This document shows, one piece after another, positions 6,569-15,082 of a DNA stretch of 64,000 bases. The stretch is from Herbiconiux sp. (lineage in GTDB: Bacteria; Actinomycetota; Actinomycetes; Actinomycetales; Microbacteriaceae), in assembly GCF_004297105.1 (NCBI RefSeq), contig NZ_SCVE01000016.1, forward strand, positions 1 to 64,000, in the 5' to 3' direction. Made by a program: the position numbers and the translations under genes. Position 1 is the stretch's first letter. Each line of letters starts with the position of its first letter. The notes beneath the pieces are model-generated. The model did not search any database, was not told where the DNA came from, and saw only the letters and a program-made list of their open reading frames with translations.

Positions 6569-8866
6569 ATGCCCCACTACGGTCACCGCCTCCAGTTCGG
6601 AACCTTCATCACCCCGGTGAACACCCCGCCCGAGGCGGCCGTCGCCCGAGCCCAGCTGAGCGAGCAGCTCGGCTACGACCTCGTGACCTTCCAGGACCAC
6701 CCCTACCAACCGTCGTTCCACGACACGTGGACGCTGATGACCTGGGTCGCCGCCCAGACCGAACGCATCCATATTGCTCCGAACGTGCTCAACGTGCCGC
6801 TCCGCCCGCCGGCGGTGACGGCCCGCGCCGCCGCCAGCCTCGACCTGCTCTCGGGTGGCCGCTTCGACCTGGGTCTCGGCGCCGGCGGCTTCTGGGACGC
6901 CATCGAGGCCATGGGTGGCACCCGCCTCACACCCGGTCAAGCCGTCGATGCCCTCTCCGAGGCGATCGACGTCATCCGTGGCATCTGGAACGCCGGCGAC
7001 CGCTCCCACTTCCGTGTCGACGGACAGCACCACCGCATCGACGGCGCCAAGCGGGGTCCCCTGCCCGCCCACGACATCCCGCTCTGGATCGGCGCCTACA
7101 AACCCCGGATGCTGCGGCTCACCGGCCGCAAGGCCGACGGCTGGCTGCCGTCGCTCGGGTACCTGCAACCCGGCGACCTCGCGCGCGGCAACGCCACCAT
7201 CGACGAGGCCGCCACGGAGGCGGGCCGCGATCCGCGCGAGATCCGCCGTCTCCTCAACCTCTCGGGCCGCCTGCTTCCCGCGGGCGGGGCCGATCGCGCG
7301 GAGACCGGCCGCTCCGGCGCCGGCCCCATCGAGGGTCCGAGCGAGCGCTGGGTCGACGAGCTGCTCGGACTCGTGGTCGACCACGGCATCGGAACGTTCA
7401 TCCTCGGCTCCGACGACCCGAACCAGCTCCAGCAGTTCGCCGTCGAGGTGATACCCGCCCTCCGCGAGGCCGTCGATCGCGAGCTCGGCATCGACAGCTC
7501 CGTCGAGAAGGCCGTGCGCACCTCCATCGCGCTCGCCAAGCGCCGCGACGGCATCGACTACGACTCTCTGCCGGCTTCCCTCGCCGCCCGGGCGATCGAA
7601 CCCGGCGACCTCGGGTACTCGCGTGTGCGTTCCACGTACATGCGCGGCGGCGCCCCCGGGCTGGTGCTTCAGGTGCACTCGGTGGACGAGGTGGTCGACG
7701 CGCTCGCCTTCGCCCGCGCGCATCCGGATGCCGCTCTCGCGATCCGCAGCGGTGGTCACGGCATCAGCGGCCGTTCCACCAACGACGGCGGCATCGTGAT
7801 CGATCTCTCGAAGCTGAACGCGATCGAGGTGCTGGACGAGGAGACCCGCCGGGTGCGCCTCGAGCCCGGCGCCCGCTGGATGGATGTGGCCGCCGAGCTC
7901 GGCACCCGCGGCTGGGCTCTGAGCTCGGGTGATTACGGGGGAGTGGGTGTGGGCGGTCTCGCGACCGCGGGCGGTGTGGGCTGGCTCGTGCGCGAGCACG
8001 GCCTCACCATCGACCACCTGCGCGCCGTCGACCTGGTGCTGGCCGACGGATCGGTCGTTCACGCCAGTGAGAGCGAGAACGCCGACCTCTTCTGGGCCGT
8101 GCGGGGTGCGGGTGCCAACTTCGGCATCGTCGTGTCGTTCGAATTCGAGGTCGACGAGGTGGGCGACATCGGCTGGGCGCAACTCGCGTTCGATGCATCC
8201 GACACCGCCGCGTTCCTGGAGCGGTGGGGCGCGACGGTCGAAGGGGCCCCGCGCGACCTCACCAGTTTCCTGATCATGGGGCGGCCGCGGCCCGCGCAGC
8301 CGGCGATCGCGCAGGTGCTGGTGACCGTCGATTCCGATGTGCCCGAGACCATCATCGACCGCCTCCAGCCGATGGCTCAGATCGCACCCCTCGTCGACCA
8401 GTCGGTGCAGCTCATGCCCTACTCGGCGTTGATGGCCAACGCGCAGGGCGGCGACCACGACGGTCAGGGTGACCCGGCTGCACGCTCCGGCCTGATCGAC
8501 CACATCACGCCGGAGTTCGCCGAGGCGGCGGCCGGGCTCATCGCCAGCGGGTTGGTCTACTTCTTCCAGATCCGTTCGGTCGGCGGCGCGGTGTCGGATG
8601 TCGCCCCCGAGGCCACCGCGTATGCGCACCGCTCGGCGAACTTCTCGGTGGTGGCCTTCGGAGCCGACCGCGCCCGCCTCGACGCGGTCTGGGAGGACTT
8701 CGGCGAGCACTTCGACGGTCTCTACCTGAGCTTCGAGACCGACCTGCGCTCCGAACGCATCGAAGGCGCCTTCCCGCCGGCGACGCTCGCGCGTCTGCGT
8801 GCCCTCAAGGAGCGCTACGACCCCGCGAACGTCTTCCGCGACAACTTCAACATCGCGCCGCGCTGA
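6569..8866 (+). CDS. Fusion oxidoreductase: LLM (luciferase-like) domain plus FAD-binding berberine-bridge-type domain
   Basis: A 765-residue protein with two catalytic modules. Residues 1 to about 305 are a luciferase-like monooxygenase/F420-type domain (DLLSGGRFDLGLGAGGFWD at 92-110, PLWIGAYKPRMLRLTGRKAD at 171-190). From about 345 there is a PCMH-type FAD domain: RSGGHGISGRS (393-403) places His397 as the likely covalent flavin attachment, and the berberine-bridge C-terminus YDPANVFRDNFNI (750-762) closes the protein. The second covalent site (Cys) of bicovalent BBE enzymes is absent from the GGVGVGGLATAGGVG region. Each module is common in actinobacteria; joined in one chain they could pass a substrate or hydride from one flavin site to the other. 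The frame has no break, so the fusion is not an obvious sequencing error. HxlR probably controls it. Confidence 0.88.
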   Translation: MPHYGHRLQFGTFITPVNTPPEAAVARAQLSEQLGYDLVTFQDHPYQPSFHDTWTLMTWVAAQTERIHIAPNVLNVPLRPPAVTARAAASLDLLSGGRFDLGLGAGGFWDAIEAMGGTRLTPGQAVDALSEAIDVIRGIWNAGDRSHFRVDGQHHRIDGAKRGPLPAHDIPLWIGAYKPRMLRLTGRKADGWLPSLGYLQPGDLARGNATIDEAATEAGRDPREIRRLLNLSGRLLPAGGADRAETGRSGAGPIEGPSERWVDELLGLVVDHGIGTFILGSDDPNQLQQFAVEVIPALREAVDRELGIDSSVEKAVRTSIALAKRRDGIDYDSLPASLAARAIEPGDLGYSRVRSTYMRGGAPGLVLQVHSVDEVVDALAFARAHPDAALAIRSGGHGISGRSTNDGGIVIDLSKLNAIEVLDEETRRVRLEPGARWMDVAAELGTRGWALSSGDYGGVGVGGLATAGGVGWLVREHGLTIDHLRAVDLVLADGSVVHASESENADLFWAVRGAGANFGIVVSFEFEVDEVGDIGWAQLAFDASDTAAFLERWGATVEGAPRDLTSFLIMGRPRPAQPAIAQVLVTVDSDVPETIIDRLQPMAQIAPLVDQSVQLMPYSALMANAQGGDHDGQGDPAARSGLIDHITPEFAEAAAGLIASGLVYFFQIRSVGGAVSDVAPEATAYAHRSANFSVVAFGADRARLDAVWEDFGEHFDGLYLSFETDLRSERIEGAFPPATLARLRALKERYDPANVFRDNFNIAPR

Positions 8867-8888
8867 CCTCGGTGCAGCGGCGGACCGT

Positions 8889-9779
8889 CTACTCCGTGAA
8901 ACGGGCGGCCACGGATTCGAGCACGGCCTCCGACCCCGCGTAGATGCCCGACGCCCGAGGCCAGTGGCTGATCATGTCGGTGAAGCCGAGCTCGGTGGCC
9001 CGCCCCTCGAGATCGTCGAAGGCGTCGACACTCTCGAACGAGAAGCCGACGCCGGCGTTCAGGGAGTCGACGGAGAGATAGCGGGGGAAGGATGCGGGAT
9101 CGCGCCCGGCCGCGGAGAGCGCCACGTCGAGGCGTGCCGCCAGTGCGGCGAGGTCAGTCCACCACTCGTCACCCGATCGCTCGCCGACCCCGGTCGTGAC
9201 CCAGCCCTGCCCTTGGCGCGCGGCCAGGGCGAGGCCCTTCGGACCATTCGCGGCGATCACGAACGGGAGCCGCGGATGCTGCGCCGGCGCACCCACCATG
9301 CGCGCATCCTGAGCGGTGTACCACTCGCCCGCGAACGAGATGCCCTCCGATCCCGGCTGCTCGAAGCGCAGCAGCACGTCGAGGTCGTCGACGAACTCGG
9401 TGAACCTCTCGTGCCGCTGCCGCGCGGCGAGCGCGGGCTGACCGAGCACCACCGAGTCGAAACCGGTTCCGCCCGAGCCGACGCCGAGAATCATCCGGCC
9501 GCCCGAGATGTCGTCGACGGTGGCGAGCTCCTTCGCGAACGGCACCGGATGGCGGAAGTTCGGCGACGCCACGAAGGTGCCGAGCCGGATGCTCGTGGTC
9601 ACCGTCGCGGCCGCGGTGAGCGTGGGGAGGGTGGCTCCCCACGGCTCACCGGCGAGCGTGCGCCAGGAGAGGTGGTCGTAGGTCCAGGCGTGATCGAAGC
9701 CGAGTTCTTCGGCGCGCGACCATTTCCGGCGCGCTTCGGGCCAGGGGTCTTGGGGGAGGATGACGATTCCGTGCCGCAT
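8889..9779 (-). CDS. LLM class flavin-dependent oxidoreductase
   Basis: A 296-residue bacterial luciferase-like TIM-barrel protein. The signature regions are WTYDHLSWRTL near residue 32, IRLGTFVASPNFRHP, and ISGGRMILGVGSGG in the middle, the last being the usual flavin or F420 phosphate region. Oxidised substrate is unknown. It is the third gene of a minus-strand operon marR-MFS-LLM, 27 bases after the transporter stop. I choose the ATG at 9777-9779; an adjacent GTG three bases upstream is equally possible. An AGACT box six or so bases before this ATG could also give an independent leaderless transcript. Confidence 0.9.
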   Translation of the reverse strand: MRHGIVILPQDPWPEARRKWSRAEELGFDHAWTYDHLSWRTLAGEPWGATLPTLTAAATVTTSIRLGTFVASPNFRHPVPFAKELATVDDISGGRMILGVGSGGTGFDSVVLGQPALAARQRHERFTEFVDDLDVLLRFEQPGSEGISFAGEWYTAQDARMVGAPAQHPRLPFVIAANGPKGLALAARQGQGWVTTGVGERSGDEWWTDLAALAARLDVALSAAGRDPASFPRYLSVDSLNAGVGFSFESVDAFDDLEGRATELGFTDMISHWPRASGIYAGSEAVLESVAARFTE

Positions 9780-9806
9780 CACCCGAGTCTGCCAGCGAAT
9801 CCCGCG

Positions 9807-11108
9807 TCAGGCCGTGCGGGCCTCGACCTCGTCGAGTTCGAGTTCTTCGGCGAGGGCGGCGCGGTCGAGCCCGACGGCGGCCAGACTTCCCGTGGCGGTG
9901 AGCTGACGGCGCCCGTATCGCACCAGCCACACGGCTCCGATGCCGAAAGCCACCAGGCCGGCGAGCGCCGCGGTGCCGAGGGCCCAGCGGGGACCGAGGG
10001 TATTGGCGACGGCGCCGAGCAGGGGTGCGCCGATGGGAGTGCCGCCCATGAACACCGCCATGTAGAGCGCCATCACGCGGCCGCGCATCCGCGGGTCGGT
10101 GGTGGTCTGCACGGTGCCGTTGGCGGTGGTCATGAGGATCTGGCCCGAGAACCCGATCAGCACGAGTGCCGCGGCGAAGAACCAGTAGCCGGGCGAGAGC
10201 GCGGCCGCGAGCGCGAACACCCCGAACGAGGCGCACGCCAGCACCACCAGACGGATGCGCGGCCTGTCCCTGCTCGCCGACACGAGGGCGCCCGCCACCG
10301 AGCCCACCGCCATGATCGAGGTGAGCAGACCGAACCCGGCGGAGTCGAGGCCGAACTCCACGGTGGCCATGGTGGAGGTGAAGATCGCGTAGTTGAAGCC
10401 GAAGGTGCCCACGATGAACACGATCACGAAGACGAGCAGCAGATCGGGGCGCCTCCGCACATAGCGGAACCCTTCGAGCAACTGCCCTTTCGCGCGTGAC
10501 GCCTTCGGCGTGGCCATGAGCCGCGATGGCTTGATGAACTTGAGCGAGGCCAGCACACCGGCGAAGGTGACCGCGTTGATGAGGAACACCCAACCGGCCC
10601 CCACGAGCACCACGAGCACTCCGGCGATGGCCGGCCCGATGGTGCGGGCGGCGTTGAACGACGCCGAGTTGAGCGCCACCGCGTTCGACACGTTCGCGCC
10701 CGAGACGAGCTCGGACACGAAGGTCTGACGCACCGGTGCGTCGATCGCCGAGGCGATGCCGAGCAGCACGGCGAAGAGGTACACGATCCAGAGCTGGGCG
10801 TGACCCGTCACCACGATCAGGCCGAGGCCGAGGCCGAGCAGCGCCATCGCGAGCTGGGTGGCCATGAGGGTGTGCCGACGGTCGAAGCGATCGGCGATCC
10901 ATCCGGAGACCGGCACGAGCAGGAGGCCCGGCCCCAGCTGCAGAGCCATCGTGATGCCGAGCGCCACCGCGTCATGGTCGGTGAGAGCGGTGAGCACGAT
11001 CCAGTCCTGAGCCGTGCGCTGCATCCAGGTGCCCACGTTCGAGACGAGGGCACCCGCGAACCAGATGCGGTAGTCGATGCTCGCCAGCGAGCGGAACATG
11101 GCGCTCAC
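9807..11108 (-). CDS. MFS transporter (MFS_3 / transmembrane secretion effector type)
   Basis: A 433-residue integral membrane protein with about 12 hydrophobic segments. It opens with FRSLASIDYRIWFAGALVSN and NVGTWMQRTAQDWIVL, typical of the MFS_3 group that includes enterobactin-exporter-like proteins, and has the loop motif GWIADRFDRRHTL between segments 2 and 3. It likely exports a small lipophilic compound. Its ATG overlaps the stop of the marR gene by four bases (translational coupling), which implies that the MarR protein controls this exporter. A charged Glu-rich tail (AALAEELELDEVEARTA) ends the protein. Confidence 0.92.
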   Translation of the reverse strand: MSAMFRSLASIDYRIWFAGALVSNVGTWMQRTAQDWIVLTALTDHDAVALGITMALQLGPGLLLVPVSGWIADRFDRRHTLMATQLAMALLGLGLGLIVVTGHAQLWIVYLFAVLLGIASAIDAPVRQTFVSELVSGANVSNAVALNSASFNAARTIGPAIAGVLVVLVGAGWVFLINAVTFAGVLASLKFIKPSRLMATPKASRAKGQLLEGFRYVRRRPDLLLVFVIVFIVGTFGFNYAIFTSTMATVEFGLDSAGFGLLTSIMAVGSVAGALVSASRDRPRIRLVVLACASFGVFALAAALSPGYWFFAAALVLIGFSGQILMTTANGTVQTTTDPRMRGRVMALYMAVFMGGTPIGAPLLGAVANTLGPRWALGTAALAGLVAFGIGAVWLVRYGRRQLTATGSLAAVGLDRAALAEELELDEVEARTA

Positions 11109-11536
11109 TGTTCGAACAGCTTCCGGATGATCGTGGCGGCCTCTCCGAGCACCGCGCGTTCGTGCGCATCCAGGGTGTCGAGACGGTGATCGAGCCAGAC
11201 CTCGCGGCGGCGGCGGGTCTCGAGGGCGATCGTGCGGCCTGCATCCGTGAGGGAGACGTGCACCATGCGCCGATCGTCGTGGCTGCGGGTGCGCTCGACC
11301 AGCGCGGCTTCTTCGAGCACGTTGAGCGTGCGGTTCATCGACGGGGGTGAAACCTGGGCCCAGACGCTGAGGGTTGCCGGGGTGAGAGGGCCTTCTCGGA
11401 AGAGGTGCAGCAACACGCTCGTCTGCGGTTCGCTCAGCTCGTCGGCTGCGCGCTCCTGGCGAAGCCGCCGCGACAGGCGCATCACTCCGGTGCGCAGCTC
11501 GCTGCTGAGCGTGGGGGAGTCATCGGAGCCGGGCAT
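11105..11536 (-). CDS. MarR family transcriptional regulator
   Basis: A 143-residue MarR protein: dimerisation helix (MRLSRRLRQERAADELSEPQ), recognition region with QVSPPSMNRTLNVLEEAALV, wing RTRSHDDRRMVHVSLT and a C-terminal helix. It heads the marR-MFS-LLM operon and overlaps the transporter by four bases. Upstream are two tandem palindromes (11541-11567). On the minus strand TATGCT ends six bases before the ATG, so the transcript is probably leaderless and the -10 element lies within the operator. This predicts autorepression released by the exporter's substrate. Confidence 0.94.
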   Translation of the reverse strand: MPGSDDSPTLSSELRTGVMRLSRRLRQERAADELSEPQTSVLLHLFREGPLTPATLSVWAQVSPPSMNRTLNVLEEAALVERTRSHDDRRMVHVSLTDAGRTIALETRRRREVWLDHRLDTLDAHERAVLGEAATIIRKLFEQ

Positions 11537-11540
11537 GTAC

Positions 11541-11567
11541 TTAGCATACGCTAATTAGCATTGCTAA
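11541..11567. promoter_or_regulatory. Tandem MarR operator with embedded -10 element
   Basis: Two adjoining palindromes share the half-site TTAGC/GCTAA: TTAGC-ATAC-GCTAA (11541-11554) and TTAGC-ATT-GCTAA (11555-11567). The first overlaps the minus-strand -10 box TATGCT. The different spacers (4 and 3 bases) may give sites of different affinity for one dimeric MarR protein. Confidence 0.8.
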
Positions 11568-11625
11568 TGACTGGCGTTCGCCGAGAGCGAGGACCGCCCT
11601 CGTCGAGCTCTCCGGCGCGAACGGC

Positions 11626-11631
11626 TAAAAT
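11626..11631 (+). promoter_or_regulatory. -10 element of ffh promoter (TAAAAT)
   Basis: TAAAAT lies nine bases before the ffh ATG, giving a leader of at most a few bases. There is no Shine-Dalgarno sequence before this essential gene. Confidence 0.6.
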
Positions 11632-11640
11632 GGCGGCACC

Positions 11641-13218
11641 ATGGCTACTTTTGGAAATCTCTCGGACAGGCTCGCCGACACCTTCAAGAACCTCCGCACG
11701 AAGGGAAAGCTGAGCCCCGCGGATGTGGACAGCACCGTGCGTGAGATCCGTCGTGCCCTGCTCGACGCCGACGTCGCACTCGACGTCGTGAAGGAGTTCA
11801 CCGGCAAGGTGCGCGAGCGCGCCCTCGGCGACGAGGTGAACAAGGCCCTGAACCCCGCCCAGCAGGTGGTGCAGATCGTCAACGAGGAGCTCGTGCAGAT
11901 CCTCGGCGGGCAGCAGCGCAGGCTCGAGTTCGCCAAGAAGCCGCCCACCATCATCATGCTGGCCGGCCTGCAGGGTGCCGGCAAGACCACGCTCGCGGGC
12001 AAGCTCGCGAAGTGGCTGGCGAAAGACAATCACACGCCGATCCTCGTGGCGGCCGACCTCCAGCGCCCCAACGCGGTGAACCAGCTGCAGGTCGTGGGTG
12101 GCCAGGCCGGGGTCCCCGTGTTCGCGCCCGAGCCCGGCAACGGCGTGGGCAATCCCGTCAAGGTGGCCAAGGACTCGATCAAGTACGCGGTCGACAAGCA
12201 GTACGACACGGTCATCATCGACACCGCCGGCCGGCTCGGTGTCGACGCCGACATGATGAAGCAGGCGGCCGACATCCGTAAGGCCGTCGATCCCGACGAG
12301 GTGCTCTTCGTGATCGACGCGATGATCGGTCAAGACGCCGTGGCCACGGCCCGCGCCTTCCAGGAGGGCGTCGACTTCACCGGGGTCGTGCTCACGAAGC
12401 TCGACGGAGACGCCCGCGGTGGTGCCGCTCTCTCGGTGGCCTCGGTCACCGGTCGACCCATCATCTTCGCGTCGACGGGTGAGACCCTCGACGACTTCGA
12501 GCCGTTCTACCCCGATCGTATGGCGTCGCGCATCCTCGACCTGGGTGACATCCTGTCGCTCATCGAGCAGGCCCAGTCGGCCTTCGACGAAGAAGAAGCC
12601 CGAGCGGTCGCCGAGAAGTTCGCCACCGACTCGTTCACGCTCGAAGACTTCATGAAGCAGATGCAGCAGCTGCGCAACGTGGGCTCCATCAAGAAGATGA
12701 TGGGCATGCTCCCCGGCGCCGGCGGTCTCAAGCAGCAGCTCGAGAACTTCGACGAGAAGGAGATCGTGCGCACCGAGGCGATCATCCAGTCGATGACGAA
12801 GGCGGAACGCCAGAACCCGAAGCTGCTGAACGGCTCGCGCCGACTGCGCATCGCGCGCGGTTCGGGCATGACCGTCACCGATGTGAACTCGCTCATCCAG
12901 CGCTTCGAGCAGGCCTCGAAGATGATGAAGACCGTGGCCAAGGGCGGCGTGCCCAACGTTCCTGGTATGGGCCCCATCCCGGGCGCCGGCTTCGGCGGTG
13001 GGCGTGGCAAGGCGCAGGCCAAGAGGAAGAGCGGATCCCGGTCGGGCAACCCCGCGAAGCGGGCTGCCGAGAACGCGGCCCGCGCCTCCGGCGAGAAGCC
13101 GGCGATCGCAGCCACGACCGGCGGGGGAGCGGGCTTCGGCCTCGGCTCCAAGGCTGCGGATGGCACGCCGAACCCGAGCCCTGAGGAGCTCGAGGCGCTG
13201 CAGCGCTTCCTGCGCTGA
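11641..13218 (+). CDS. ffh: Signal recognition particle protein Ffh (SRP54)
   Basis: A 525-residue SRP54 protein. The N domain is at 1-90, and the G domain carries GLQGAGKT (109-116), DLQRPNAVNQL, IIDTAGRL and VVLTKLDGDARGG. The Met-rich M domain begins near 320 (FMKQMQQLRNVGSIKKMMGM) and binds SRP RNA and signal peptides. After the M domain there is a Gly/Lys/Arg- and Ala-rich tail that is not needed for the fold and is typical of actinobacteria. Its partner FtsY is encoded upstream in this window. The promoter is nearly leaderless (TAAAAT nine bases before ATG). No SRP RNA gene is seen nearby. Confidence 0.98.
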   Translation: MATFGNLSDRLADTFKNLRTKGKLSPADVDSTVREIRRALLDADVALDVVKEFTGKVRERALGDEVNKALNPAQQVVQIVNEELVQILGGQQRRLEFAKKPPTIIMLAGLQGAGKTTLAGKLAKWLAKDNHTPILVAADLQRPNAVNQLQVVGGQAGVPVFAPEPGNGVGNPVKVAKDSIKYAVDKQYDTVIIDTAGRLGVDADMMKQAADIRKAVDPDEVLFVIDAMIGQDAVATARAFQEGVDFTGVVLTKLDGDARGGAALSVASVTGRPIIFASTGETLDDFEPFYPDRMASRILDLGDILSLIEQAQSAFDEEEARAVAEKFATDSFTLEDFMKQMQQLRNVGSIKKMMGMLPGAGGLKQQLENFDEKEIVRTEAIIQSMTKAERQNPKLLNGSRRLRIARGSGMTVTDVNSLIQRFEQASKMMKTVAKGGVPNVPGMGPIPGAGFGGGRGKAQAKRKSGSRSGNPAKRAAENAARASGEKPAIAATTGGGAGFGLGSKAADGTPNPSPEELEALQRFLR

Positions 13219-13247
13219 CCCGACTCTCCCGGGCGGCCGGGCGCTGG

Positions 13248-13266
13248 TTAGGGTAGCCTTACTCGG
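13248..13266 (+). promoter_or_regulatory. Possible iron box (IdeR/DmdR type) overlapping a leaderless promoter
   Basis: The bases from TTAGGGTAGCCTTAC onward match the 19-base DtxR/IdeR consensus TTAGGTTAGGCTAACCTAA at about two thirds of positions, best in the left half. The box ends directly before the GTG of a siderophore-interacting protein and contains TAGGGT, which is at -10 distance. Iron-dependent repression is likely. Confidence 0.5.
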
Positions 13267-14223
13267 GTGACCTCCTCTGCACCCGCCCTCGCGACGCCGT
13301 TCCGCCTCTTCGAGGTCCGGCTCACGAAACGCACGGTGCTGAGTCCCACTTTCGTGCGCTTCACGTTCACCGGGCCCGAGCTCGACCGGTTCGCCGACAA
13401 CGGGCTCGACCAGCGCATCAAACTGCTCTTCCCGGCCGGCGACGGGTTCGCGACCCTGATGCGCTCCCCGGACGACTGGTACACCGCCTGGCGCGGGCTG
13501 GCCGACGAGGAGCGCCCGCCGATGCGCACCTACACGATCCGGGCCGTGCGGCCGCACGAGAACGAGATCGACGTCGACATCGTGCTGCACGGACTCGTGG
13601 GAATCGCTTCGACCTGGGCCTCCACGGCGCCGGTGGGCTCGCCCCTCATCGTCTGCGGGCCGAATGCCGACTTCGATGCGTTCCACGGCGGCGTCGACTT
13701 CCATCCGTCGGCCCGAACGGCACGCATCCTGCTGGCCGGCGACGAGACCGCGCTCCCGGCCATCGCGAACATCCTCGAGCGCCTGCCGACGGACGCGCGG
13801 GGGTGCGCGATCGTCGAGGTTCCGGATGCCGGCGACGCAGCGGCACTGCCCTCCCACCCCGGTTTCGACGTGATCGTGGCGGCGCGCCCATCCGGTGGAT
13901 CGCACGGCGATGCTCTCATCCCGCTCGTGCAGGAGCACGCGGCACGGCTGCTCGACCGGGCGGGCGGCACCGCGACATCCGGAACCGCCGGAGGCCCCGC
14001 CGGCGCGCTCTCGGAGCTGGAGGATGTCGACATCGACGAGGGGATCCTCTGGGAGGTGCCGAACGACGAGAGCGGCGACGACGTGCCCGTGTACGCCTGG
14101 CTCGCGGGAGAAGCCGGCGTCATCAAGGCCCTCCGCCGCCACCTCGTCTCGGAGCGCGGCATCGACCGTCGCTCGGTGGCGTTCATGGGCTACTGGCGGC
14201 TGGGCAAGAACGAACAGAACTGA
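13267..14223 (+). CDS. Siderophore-interacting protein (ViuB-type FAD ferric reductase)
   Basis: A 318-residue protein of the SIP family. An N-terminal FAD-binding beta-barrel contains the diagnostic RTYTIR motif (87-92), and a C-terminal NAD(P)H-binding SIP domain ends with FMGYWRLGKNEQN. These cytoplasmic proteins release iron from imported ferric siderophores by reduction. Residues 235-255 form a Gly/Ala/Thr-rich linker. The GTG start is preceded by a probable iron box rather than a ribosome binding site. No siderophore transporter is adjacent. Confidence 0.93.
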   Translation: MTSSAPALATPFRLFEVRLTKRTVLSPTFVRFTFTGPELDRFADNGLDQRIKLLFPAGDGFATLMRSPDDWYTAWRGLADEERPPMRTYTIRAVRPHENEIDVDIVLHGLVGIASTWASTAPVGSPLIVCGPNADFDAFHGGVDFHPSARTARILLAGDETALPAIANILERLPTDARGCAIVEVPDAGDAAALPSHPGFDVIVAARPSGGSHGDALIPLVQEHAARLLDRAGGTATSGTAGGPAGALSELEDVDIDEGILWEVPNDESGDDVPVYAWLAGEAGVIKALRRHLVSERGIDRRSVAFMGYWRLGKNEQN

Positions 14224-14260
14224 CCGGGGACAGGGCGTTTCTCCCTCTCGCCGGCGTGCC

Positions 14261-14266
14261 TAAGCT
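14261..14266 (+). promoter_or_regulatory. -10 element of a leaderless promoter (TAAGCT)
   Basis: TAAGCT, six bases, then ATG at 14273. No Shine-Dalgarno sequence is present, so a leaderless mRNA is expected. Confidence 0.6.
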
Positions 14267-14272
14267 GGCACT

Positions 14273-15082
14273 ATGACGACTCCTTCCCGGCCCGTGCGCA
14301 TCGGCGTGCAGATCGCGCCGCAGCACTCCTCGTACTCCACCATCCGCGACACCCTCGCCTTCCTCGAAGACGTGGGCGTCGACATCGCCTTCAACTGGGA
14401 CCACTTCTATCCGCTCTCGGGCGAGCCCGACGGCCTGCACTTCGAAGGCTGGACGATGCTCGCCGCCTGGGCGGAGCAGACCTCGCGCATCCAGTTCGGC
14501 CCTCTGGTCACCTGCAACAGCTACCGCAACCCCGACCTGCTGGCCGACATGGCACGCACCGTCGACCACATCAGCGCGAAAGACGGCGCAGAGGGCCGGC
14601 TCGTCTTCGGCATCGGATCGGGCTGGTTCGAGCGCGACTACGACGAGTACGGCTACGAGTTCGGCACGGCCGGCCAGCGTCTCGATGCCCTCTCGGAGGC
14701 GCTGCCCCGCATCGAAGCCCGCTGGTCGAAGCTCAACCCAGCGCCCACCCGTGACATCCCGGTGCTGATCGGCGGCGGCGGCGAGAAGAAGACGCTGCGC
14801 ATCGTGGCCGAGCACGCCGACATCTGGCACTCGTTCGCCGATACCGAGACCCTGGAGCGCAAGCTGGGCATCCTGCGCGAGTGGTGCGAGAAGGTCGACC
14901 GCGACTTCTCCGACATCGAGATCTCGGTCGGCACCCGCGGCGCCCGAGGCGACAGCGCCCCCGATATGGATCGCCAGCTCGAGCTCGGCGTCACCCTCTT
15001 CACCCTCGGCATCACAGGCCCCGACCTCGACCTCCAGGGTGTCAAAGACCTGGTGAAGTGGCGCGATCAGGTCACCGGCTAG
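14273..15082 (+). CDS. LLM class F420-dependent oxidoreductase
   Basis: A 269-residue luciferase-like protein. It begins with RIGVQIAPQHSSYSTIRDTL and has FNWDHFYPLSGE, where the His is in the usual F420/flavin-site strand, then GRLVFGIGSGWFERDYDEYG and IPVLIGGGGEKKTLRIVAEH. These match the actinobacterial LLM class F420-dependent group (TIGR03560-like). The substrate is unknown. Its stop codon overlaps the stop of the convergent ligase gene, so the two transcripts must end inside each other's coding regions or read through. Confidence 0.88.
   Translation: MTTPSRPVRIGVQIAPQHSSYSTIRDTLAFLEDVGVDIAFNWDHFYPLSGEPDGLHFEGWTMLAAWAEQTSRIQFGPLVTCNSYRNPDLLADMARTVDHISAKDGAEGRLVFGIGSGWFERDYDEYGYEFGTAGQRLDALSEALPRIEARWSKLNPAPTRDIPVLIGGGGEKKTLRIVAEHADIWHSFADTETLERKLGILREWCEKVDRDFSDIEISVGTRGARGDSAPDMDRQLELGVTLFTLGITGPDLDLQGVKDLVKWRDQVTG

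Noticed and set aside
6527..8710. Minus-strand open frame of over 700 codons opposite the LLM-BBE fusion gene
   Set aside because: It is antisense to a gene with clear domains, is His/Arg/Glu-rich without family features, and is of the kind expected opposite GC-rich coding sequence.
11551..14142. Minus-strand open frame of over 860 codons opposite ffh and the siderophore-interacting protein gene
   Set aside because: It spans two recognised genes and their promoters on the other strand and has shadow-type composition (Gly/Val/His/Arg).
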